Part shown: one piece after another, positions 1 through 4,809 of the stretch
How positions within the stretch are numbered: the first letter of the stretch is position 1
Layout of the letters: each line of letters opens with the position of its first letter
NCBI GenBank assembly: GCA_003456095.1
Contig: DMPF01000015.1
Location: 4,462-11,043, forward strand
Source: Bacillota bacterium
Lineage (GTDB): Bacteria; Bacillota; Dethiobacteria; DTU022; UBA8154
DNA: 6,582 nt
Direction of reading: 5' to 3'
The notes under the pieces: model-generated
What the model saw: the letters and a program-made list of their open reading frames with translations, nothing else
The model's database searches: none
Told to the model about the DNA's origin: nothing
Translations under genes and position numbers: made by a program

Positions 1-20
1 AAACCCTATAAAACCCTATA
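1..20. repeat. Two tandem copies of a 10-bp unit (AAACCCTATA)
   Basis: The first 20 bases are a perfect head-to-tail duplication of AAACCCTATA. The array may continue to the left outside the window, so the copy number is unknown. The second copy runs into a TATAAT hexamer. No function can be assigned from two copies; it may be a small regulatory direct repeat or a chance slippage product. Confidence 0.6.
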
Positions 21-22
21 AT
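17..22 (+). promoter_or_regulatory. Possible -10 box (TATAAT) for the idi operon
   Basis: A perfect TATAAT lies 63 bases before the first start codon of the + strand operon, a reasonable place for a sigma-70/sigma-A promoter. The matching -35 box would fall just left of the window, so it cannot be checked. The hexamer arises partly from the 10-bp tandem repeat, so chance is a real alternative. Confidence 0.3.
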
Positions 23-37
23 GAGTAATGCCGTTCT

Positions 38-51
38 AACTTCCAACTTCC
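38..51. repeat. Heptanucleotide tandem repeat (AACTTCC x2)
   Basis: Two exact 7-bp units (AACTTCC) stand side by side, flanked by imperfect relatives (TTCTAAC before, ATTCCGG shortly after). On the other strand this reads GGAAGTT-GGAAGTT. A similar 7-bp periodic tract lies in the gap at 4783-4803. It looks like a remnant of a short-tandem-repeat family confined to intergenic DNA, comparable in form to the heptad STRRs of cyanobacteria; its role is unknown. Confidence 0.5.
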
Positions 52-85
52 GACATCAAATTCCGGCAGAGAGAGGCAGAAGCAA

Positions 86-1201
86 ATGCGCCGCAAACGT
101 AAACTGGACCACCTCAATCTGGCACGCCTCATGGACGATGGGCCGCTGCCTACAGGTTTTGCCGATATCCATTTTGTTCCCAACTGCCTGCCGGAACTTG
201 ATTTTGGGGAAATAAGCACCGTTTCTTCCTTCTTAGGCCGTAATGTGGCTGTTCCCTTTTTCATCAATGCCATCAGCGGCGGTGTGGCGGAGGCGAAAGA
301 GCTTAACCGTGCCCTGGCATACGCGGCGTGCCAGACGGGCATACCTATGGCTGTGGGCTCCATGACTGCCGCTATAGAAGACCGTTCGCTGCGCCATACC
401 TTTACGGTGGTGCGTGAAGAAAACCCTGATGGATTTGTTGCTGCCAACCTGAGTGCCGGAGCCAAACCGCACCATTGTCTCACTGCCGTGGAGATGCTCA
501 GGGCCGATGCGCTGCAGCTTCACCTGAACGCACCCCAGGAGGTGATGATGCGGGAAGGGGAGGGAGACCTTTCTTTTTCCGGTTTTCTGCAAAATATTAT
601 GGATGTGGTGGAGTTATCTCCCGTACCGGTAATCGTTAAAGAAGTGGGTTTTGGTATTGCGGAGGAACAAGCCCGGCTGCTGCAGGCAGCGGGTGCGGCG
701 GCCCTGGATACGGGGGGCGGCGGCGGAACCAATTTCATTCGTATCGAGAGTGTGAGGAAAAGCGATACCGGCGCACAACCATTTTTCCCTTGGGGTCTGC
801 CGGCGGTTGTGTCACTGCTGGAGGTTGTGGCCTGTACCACCAGGGGAGGCAATGCCGGTGCGGCAGTGCCGGAGATAGTAGCCTCAGGCGGCGTGCGCAG
901 CGGGCTTGATGCGGCAAAGGCCTTGGCCCTGGGGGCTTCCCTTGCCGGCGTGGCCGGACCCCTGGTACGCAGCTATTATCAGGGAGGCAGGGAAGCGCTG
1001 TTGGCATGTCTGCAGCTTTGGCAGCACCAGCTGAGGCAGGCCATGTTCATGCTGGGCGTGAGCAAGCCCGCCTTGTTAAAAAAACGCCCCCTGGTGGTGC
1101 TGGGGGAGACGGGAAATTGGTTGGCATTAAGGGGTATTGACGCGCGGCACCTGGCCAGGCGGCGGGGGGGCAGTGCCCTGCTGAACTTTAAAAACAACTA
1201 A
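86..1201 (+). CDS. fni: Type 2 isopentenyl-diphosphate delta-isomerase (FMN-dependent)
   Basis: Interconverts isopentenyl and dimethylallyl diphosphate in the cytosol, using reduced FMN and Mg2+; it is unrelated to the type 1 enzyme. The 371 residues fit the family's usual length (about 330-370). Visible family motifs, in order: RKxxH at residues 5-9; PFFINAISGG at 57-66 (the family more often has MTGG); AVGSM near 89-93; NLSAGA at 121-126; QLHLNAPQE at 144-152, with the Gln and Glu expected at the active site and metal site; PVIVKEVGFG at 181-190; DTGGGGGTNF at 208-217; and the FMN-phosphate loop ASGGVRSG followed by AKALALGA at 266-284. The start at ATG 86 keeps the RKxxH motif and has GAGAGG 9 bases upstream; the next in-frame Met (residue 16) would delete that motif. 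It is the first gene of a four-gene group, followed after 15 bases by the riboflavin-kinase-like fusion. The symbol idi-2 is also used. Confidence 0.93.
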   Translation: MRRKRKLDHLNLARLMDDGPLPTGFADIHFVPNCLPELDFGEISTVSSFLGRNVAVPFFINAISGGVAEAKELNRALAYAACQTGIPMAVGSMTAAIEDRSLRHTFTVVREENPDGFVAANLSAGAKPHHCLTAVEMLRADALQLHLNAPQEVMMREGEGDLSFSGFLQNIMDVVELSPVPVIVKEVGFGIAEEQARLLQAAGAAALDTGGGGGTNFIRIESVRKSDTGAQPFFPWGLPAVVSLLEVVACTTRGGNAGAAVPEIVASGGVRSGLDAAKALALGASLAGVAGPLVRSYYQGGREALLACLQLWQHQLRQAMFMLGVSKPALLKKRPLVVLGETGNWLALRGIDARHLARRRGGSALLNFKNN

Positions 1202-1216
1202 AGGGGTCTGTCCAAA

Positions 1217-2305
1217 ATGGAGAAAACGTCAGCGTTAGAATTTAAGGGAGAAGTTTACAGCGGTCGGGGTGAAGCAAGTGGTTTTATGGAGATTGACTGG
1301 GTTAAAGAACAATGCCGCCATTTTACCGGTTTTGAACCATACCCGGGAACTTTAAATCTGAAAGTGGATAAAGCCACATTTGGGCTGATTAGACGTATGG
1401 CCATGAGCCTGGGAAAGAGGATTATCCCACCTGCAGAGGCAAAAGACTTCTGCGAGGCCAGGCTGCTGCTCATTACCGTTAATGGCATAAGCTCAGCTGT
1501 TATATACCCCATGGTGGATGATTATTACGATGATACGATCGAGATCATTGCCCCTGGTATCTTTAAAAAAATACCGGGAATCAGGGACGGTTCACTGCTG
1601 GAATTATCTCTTCCCCTGCCGCAGAAATTTACACGTCCCGCGGCAATTATTTTTGACCTGGATGGCACGCTCATGGATTCGGTGGATCTATACTACAATA
1701 TGCTAGGTGAAGGTTGTCTCCGCCTGGGAGTGCAGCCACCGCGACGTGATACTTTTAATGAGTTTATGGGAGAAGGTCTGGGTTTTTGGGAAGGATGGGA
1801 GGCAATTACAGGTATAGCTACGCCGGAGGGTGAGCGGGATAAACAAAAAAAACAAATTAAGGATGTTTTTGAAGATATCTGGCAGCGTCGTTATGAAGAG
1901 GAGGTAAGCCTCTTTCCAGGAGTAAAAGAGCTTCTGCTGCAGTTAAGGGATAGGGATATCAAGATCGGTGTGGTGACGTCTTCCTTTTATATCAAAAAGA
2001 TGGAGCTGTTCAGCAGGGAGGGGCTGGACCCAAGCGAACTTTTTGCCGCGGTGATTACACGTAATGATGCAACCAGGAAAAAACCCCACCCTGAACCATT
2101 TTTACGCTGCCTGGAACAACTTGAGGCAGAGGCAGAGTTTACCCTGTGCGTGGGGGATTCGCCCTGTGACATTGCCGGGGGAAAGGCGGCGGGGCTGATT
2201 ACCGTGGGCGTACTTACAGGTACGGGCACAGTGCAGACACTATGCAAGGAAGAGGCTGATGCCATACTGGGAAATGTTGCCGAACTTGCAGAGATGATCG
2301 AGTAA
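1217..2305 (+). CDS. Fusion of archaeal-type CTP-dependent riboflavin kinase domain (DUF120) and HAD phosphatase
   Basis: Residues about 7-132 match the DUF120/RibK family, which in archaea phosphorylates riboflavin to FMN using CTP. Visible are the nucleotide-loop-like GEVYSGRGE (11-19), GFEPYPGTLNLKVD (38-51), with the Thr45 and Asn47 that correspond to the metal-binding TLN of the Methanocaldococcus enzyme, and the late motif TIEIIAP (107-113). Residues about 142-362 form a HAD subfamily I hydrolase: DLDGT (Asp147, Asp149), VVTSS (Thr254), the motif III lysine in RKKPHP (Lys288/289), and GDSPCDI (Asp314, Asp318). All catalytic positions are present in both halves. ATG 1217 is preceded by AAGGGG at 10 bases. 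It lies 15 bases after the FMN-dependent isomerase gene, which fits a role in FMN supply or turnover, but the kinase substrate could also be another alcohol. Bacteria normally make FMN with RibF, so this fold is unusual here. The domain calls are firm; the combined function is inferred. Confidence 0.85.
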   Translation: MEKTSALEFKGEVYSGRGEASGFMEIDWVKEQCRHFTGFEPYPGTLNLKVDKATFGLIRRMAMSLGKRIIPPAEAKDFCEARLLLITVNGISSAVIYPMVDDYYDDTIEIIAPGIFKKIPGIRDGSLLELSLPLPQKFTRPAAIIFDLDGTLMDSVDLYYNMLGEGCLRLGVQPPRRDTFNEFMGEGLGFWEGWEAITGIATPEGERDKQKKQIKDVFEDIWQRRYEEEVSLFPGVKELLLQLRDRDIKIGVVTSSFYIKKMELFSREGLDPSELFAAVITRNDATRKKPHPEPFLRCLEQLEAEAEFTLCVGDSPCDIAGGKAAGLITVGVLTGTGTVQTLCKEEADAILGNVAELAEMIE

Positions 2306-2314
2306 GCGGCAAAG

Positions 2315-2321
2315 AAAGGAG
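2315..2321 (+). promoter_or_regulatory. Ribosome binding site (AAAGGAG) selecting ATG 2330
   Basis: This Shine-Dalgarno sequence is followed by two close ATGs. The one at 2325 is in a frame that stops after two codons, while the one at 2330 opens the 219-codon HAD gene at normal spacing. The site therefore decides in favour of 2330. Confidence 0.75.
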
Positions 2322-2329
2322 AGTATGGG

Positions 2330-2989
2330 ATGAAGCTGATTACGCTGGATTGGGAGGGGACCCTGGTAGATTTTCAATGGGACCTTGCGGGAGCTGTGGC
2401 GGAGACAACCGCCCTGTTGCAGGCAAAAAATATTCCGGCGTCCTTTACCGGTTTGGATTATGCCGCCATCTATAACCTTATACAGGAAAAAAGTTTACAA
2501 TGGGGTTTTGGGGATGGATCCCTCCTTGCCTTGATTGACGATCTCTATGATCGTTATGATCTCGATGCCGCATCGCGCTGGAATGCCTGTGAGGGGCTGG
2601 ATGAAACCTTGCAGGCGCTAAAGGGTTACAAGTTGGCCCTTGTTTCCAATGTTGGTCGCAAAGCCATTGACAGGATGCTCATTAAATTTGGTATTTTGGG
2701 CAGATTTGGCCTTGTGCTGACGCGCAACGATATACTCCGTTTAAAACCAGATCCATGGGGAATCCTGGAAGCCATGACCTGGGCCGGTGCAGGGCCGGAC
2801 GAAACCATGCATATCGGCGACAGCCTTTCGGACCTTTTTGCCGCACGCCGTGCCGGAGTTAAAAGCGGCATTGTGCTGGGAGGACAGGATACGGCGGAGA
2901 TGCTTTTACAGGAAAAACCAGACCTGGTACTGGAAAAACTGAGCCACCTTCCTGACAAGGTACAAGACCACTTCTTTTTCTTTTTATAG
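2330..2989 (+). CDS. HAD-superfamily hydrolase with Asp-to-Glu change in motif I
   Basis: A 219-residue cytosolic HAD subfamily I protein, of the phosphoglycolate-phosphatase-like type. Motifs seen: LDWEGT (Asp7 nucleophile, Glu9 in place of the usual second Asp), a helical cap at about 15-85, LVSN (Ser106), the motif III lysine in RLKPDP (Lys139), and GDSLSD (Asp164, Asp168). The second Asp of DxD acts as acid/base in typical HAD phosphatases. Its replacement by Glu (codon GAG at 2354-2356) may slow or redirect catalysis, or could be a single-base sequencing change. The stretch TRNDxxRxKPxP before and across motif III is shared with the HAD half of the preceding gene, suggesting that the two are paralogues. 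The C-terminus ends in a run of four Phe, encoded by a pyrimidine tract. It starts 24 bases after the upstream gene and is part of the same operon. Its substrate is unknown; a phosphate ester of a product of the neighbouring enzymes is one possibility. Confidence 0.85.
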   Translation: MKLITLDWEGTLVDFQWDLAGAVAETTALLQAKNIPASFTGLDYAAIYNLIQEKSLQWGFGDGSLLALIDDLYDRYDLDAASRWNACEGLDETLQALKGYKLALVSNVGRKAIDRMLIKFGILGRFGLVLTRNDILRLKPDPWGILEAMTWAGAGPDETMHIGDSLSDLFAARRAGVKSGIVLGGQDTAEMLLQEKPDLVLEKLSHLPDKVQDHFFFFL

Positions 2990-2992
2990 CAC

Positions 2993-2997
2993 AGGAG
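2993..2997 (+). promoter_or_regulatory. Ribosome binding site (AGGAG) for ATG 3005
   Basis: AGGAG lies 7 bases before ATG 3005 and a few bases after the stop of the HAD gene. It supports this start over the later in-frame Met at residue 17 (3053), which has no comparable site. Confidence 0.7.
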
Positions 2998-3004
2998 TAA
3001 ATCC

Positions 3005-3571
3005 ATGGAGATATTTGCGGGAAGAAGAAGGGATATCAACAAGGGCTACTGGATGAGTTTTGAGAATCATCCCCGCCTGGAAGAGACAAAAAAGCATATC
3101 TACGTACGCTGCCTGCCCTGCCTGGAGTATTTGTACGAGCAACTGAAAGAAGAGCCGCAAAGCATTAAGCTGCAAAATCCGCTTAACTGCTGGAAGGTAG
3201 TGGTTGTTTTTGGGGATATGGAAGAGTGCGTGGAGCTATTGTGCCTATTGGAGGAAGAACCACCTACCGCCCTGGCGGAAACGTGCATACGTGGGCGAAT
3301 GGGTAGCAGTGACAAAAGCAGCCCGAATGTGGTGCTTATTTTTCAGATGTTGAGCGAGGCGGAGCGTGATGCAATGCTTGCTCATCTCCGGGAGCTGGCC
3401 CCGCACGTCAATCCCGGCTACTCCCTCTTTTTTGAACGAGGTTGCGGTGACTTATACGGTTCGCTTTGCGGTGACTGGCACAACTGGCAGGTGGTAGCCC
3501 CTGTGATTAACAGGCAGCTCATCCCTTTTATCCGGGAGAAGATAAACAAATTACTGCGGGGGGAATACTGA
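3005..3571 (+). CDS. Hypothetical protein, cysteine-containing, last gene of the idi operon
   Basis: I do not recognise this 188-residue protein. It has no signal peptide or membrane segment and is probably cytosolic. It contains eight cysteines, including a CxxC (RCLPC, Cys36 and Cys39) and Cys147 and Cys155 in a glycine-rich segment (RGCGD...LCGDW, 145-158). Two strand-helix-strand patterns can be read by eye: a hydrophobic strand WKVVVVFGD (63-71) followed by a Glu-rich helix, and NVVLIFQML (108-116), then a charged helix, then GYSLFFERG (138-146). This would fit a small alpha/beta sandwich, but that is inference. The start is supported by AGGAG 7 bases upstream. Spacing of 15 bases after the HAD gene and the terminator just downstream make it the last operon member. 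Its job may relate to the flavin/phosphate chemistry of its neighbours, but nothing in the sequence proves this. Confidence 0.75.
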   Translation: MEIFAGRRRDINKGYWMSFENHPRLEETKKHIYVRCLPCLEYLYEQLKEEPQSIKLQNPLNCWKVVVVFGDMEECVELLCLLEEEPPTALAETCIRGRMGSSDKSSPNVVLIFQMLSEAERDAMLAHLRELAPHVNPGYSLFFERGCGDLYGSLCGDWHNWQVVAPVINRQLIPFIREKINKLLRGEY

Positions 3572-3572
3572 G

Positions 3573-3610
3573 AAAAAAAACGGATCACGAGGAGCAAACC
3601 CGTAATCCGT
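3573..3610 (-). terminator. Rho-independent terminator of the split PEP-synthase-like operon
   Basis: The arms 3580-3589 (ACGGATCACG) and 3601-3610 (CGTAATCCGT) form a 10-bp stem with one C/A mismatch and an 11-base loop. Read on the - strand, the stem runs directly into eight T (the A run 3573-3580 on +), the classic layout. It lies about 35 bases beyond the stop of the - strand ATP-binding subunit gene at 3646. Confidence 0.8.
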
Positions 3611-3624
3611 ATTTATCGCTTTTT
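3580..3624 (+). terminator. Same hairpin acting as terminator for the + strand operon
   Basis: The same stem lies 8 bases after the stop of the hypothetical gene at 3571. In this direction the T-run is shorter (five T at 3620-3624) and separated from the stem by about nine bases, so termination is probably weaker. A shared bidirectional terminator is common between convergent operons. Confidence 0.5.
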
Positions 3625-3645
3625 CTACCCTTCAAGCCAAATTGC

Positions 3646-4710
3646 TCAGGACACAATCTTGATGGTTGATAAAGCTTTCTCCATTAGCAATTCATGGGCA
3701 CTCTTCTTTCCGAGGAGTGGTTCTTTTTGCTTTTGGTTCCAGATTGTTTCCGGGCGGCTCTGCACCATATAGATATTGAAGGGAAAGGGTTTCTGTCTGT
3801 CGATCGCCCACTCAATATCCTGCGGGCACCCATAATAGTCTTCGATCTTTTTCGCGTATCTAGCTAGCTCCAGAACTTCCTGGTCCTCTATGCACTGAAT
3901 ATCCCGTCGGTCGGGCGGAATATCCGCGTGGACGACTTCTCCCTTTCGGCTATCAAAAACGCATTCAGTCTCCTTTAATGAAATAGACCTCTCCACGTCC
4001 ATGGTCACCTTATCCACGACAAACTTATCAGGGTTGCATAGCCCGGCTACAACCGTCTCTCCCAGCCCCCAGTTCCCCTCAATAACCACCCTGGAGGGGT
4101 CTCCGTTGACTGGATTGAGCGTGAACATCACGCCTGCCGCTCGGGCATCCACGATCTTCTGAACGCCCACACTGATTAATACCTTCTCATGAGGAAAGCC
4201 CATTTTAATCCTGTAGGCGATGGCTCTTGGCGTAAAGAGGCTCGACATACAGAGCTTGATTTTTTCGAGGACCTCATTAACTCCCTTTACCCATAAAAAA
4301 GTGTCCTGCTGCCCGGCGAAACTGGCTCCCGGGAGATCTTCGGCGGTAGCGCTTGAACGAACAGCCACCGGAAGGTTGGGGGTATTGAACATTTTTGCCA
4401 GAGCCTCGTAGTTAGAAGCAATCTCATCTATCATCTGTTGAGAAAAGTGAGTATCAGTCATTATCTTTCGGATCATGCCGCTTGCCTCTTCCAAAGTAGC
4501 GACATTCCGATGATCAATTTGCAAGAGGATTGCTTCGATTCTTTCTTTGAGGCTGTCCGCAATAAATTCAAGATAAGCATCTGTTGTCACTGAAAACCCA
4601 GGCGGAACAGGGATGCCTGCCCGGATCAATTCACCTAGACTGGCATTTTTCCCTCCAACCAGAGCAAGGTCTTCTTTTCCGGCACTGTCAAACAGAAGTG
4701 TATACGACAT
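3646..4710 (-). CDS. ppsB: ATP-binding subunit of a split PEP-synthase-like enzyme (phenylphosphate synthase beta-like)
   Basis: This 354-residue protein is the stand-alone N-terminal domain of PEP synthase/pyruvate phosphate dikinase, which takes the beta-phosphate from ATP and passes it to a histidine on a partner domain. Motifs: GGKNASLGEL (19-28), PPGFSVTT (36-43), VRSSATAEDLPGASFAG (117-133), AAGVMFTLNPVNGD (191-204), EGNWGLGE (211-218), QDIEWAID (297-304) and QSRPET (317-322), the usual end of this ATP-grasp domain. No phosphohistidine or PEP-binding barrel domain follows, so it cannot work alone; the gene just upstream supplies the histidine domain. Size and pairing match the 40-kDa beta subunit of phenylphosphate synthase (phenol + ATP + H2O to phenylphosphate + AMP + Pi). 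The start has AAGGGGAG 6 bases upstream. The symbol is by analogy; other aromatic or aliphatic alcohol substrates remain possible. It is the last gene before the hairpin terminator. Confidence 0.82.
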   Translation of the reverse strand: MSYTLLFDSAGKEDLALVGGKNASLGELIRAGIPVPPGFSVTTDAYLEFIADSLKERIEAILLQIDHRNVATLEEASGMIRKIMTDTHFSQQMIDEIASNYEALAKMFNTPNLPVAVRSSATAEDLPGASFAGQQDTFLWVKGVNEVLEKIKLCMSSLFTPRAIAYRIKMGFPHEKVLISVGVQKIVDARAAGVMFTLNPVNGDPSRVVIEGNWGLGETVVAGLCNPDKFVVDKVTMDVERSISLKETECVFDSRKGEVVHADIPPDRRDIQCIEDQEVLELARYAKKIEDYYGCPQDIEWAIDRQKPFPFNIYMVQSRPETIWNQKQKEPLLGKKSAHELLMEKALSTIKIVS

Positions 4711-4716
4711 AGTGAG

Positions 4717-4724
4717 CTCCCCTT
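4717..4724 (-). promoter_or_regulatory. Ribosome binding site (AAGGGGAG) for the ATP-binding subunit
   Basis: Read on the - strand, AAGGGGAG stands 6 bases before the ATG ending at 4710. It confirms this start and shows that the second subunit is translated from its own site rather than by coupling across the 99-base gap. Confidence 0.7.
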
Positions 4725-4782
4725 TAAGATTGTTTAATGGGAATTAAGTCTTACCCAAATTGAACGCTTCAGGCTCAATCTG

Positions 4783-4803
4783 TATTCCGTATTCCGCATT
4801 CCA
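4783..4803. repeat. Heptanucleotide tandem repeat (TATTCCG, about 3 units)
   Basis: Two exact TATTCCG units and a third with two changes (CATTCCA) lie in the 99-base gap between the two subunit genes, just beyond the stop at 4810. A more decayed unit (CAATCTG) precedes them. Period and base composition resemble the AACTTCC heptads at 38-51. No hairpin or open frame is attached to it. Confidence 0.55.
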
Positions 4804-4809
4804 AAAAAT

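Noticed and set aside
21..215. 64-codon + strand reading frame starting right after the TATAAT
   Set aside because: It overlaps the isomerase gene in another frame, has no ribosome binding site and no recognisable protein features; the isomerase frame carries all the family motifs.
16..1197. Several - strand open frames opposite the isomerase gene
   Set aside because: They are low-complexity Arg/Ser/Pro-rich translations typical of the reverse of a coding strand, with no motifs and no start signals.
1845..1852. Run of eight A inside the RibK-HAD gene as a possible programmed frameshift or a broken gene
   Set aside because: The reading frame is intact across the run and all HAD motifs follow in frame, so there is no sign of a frameshift; the other frames soon end.
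4713..4809. Possible promoter for the ATP-binding subunit in the 99-base gap
   Set aside because: I could not find a -35/-10 pair at acceptable spacing on the - strand; co-transcription with the upstream gene is simpler.
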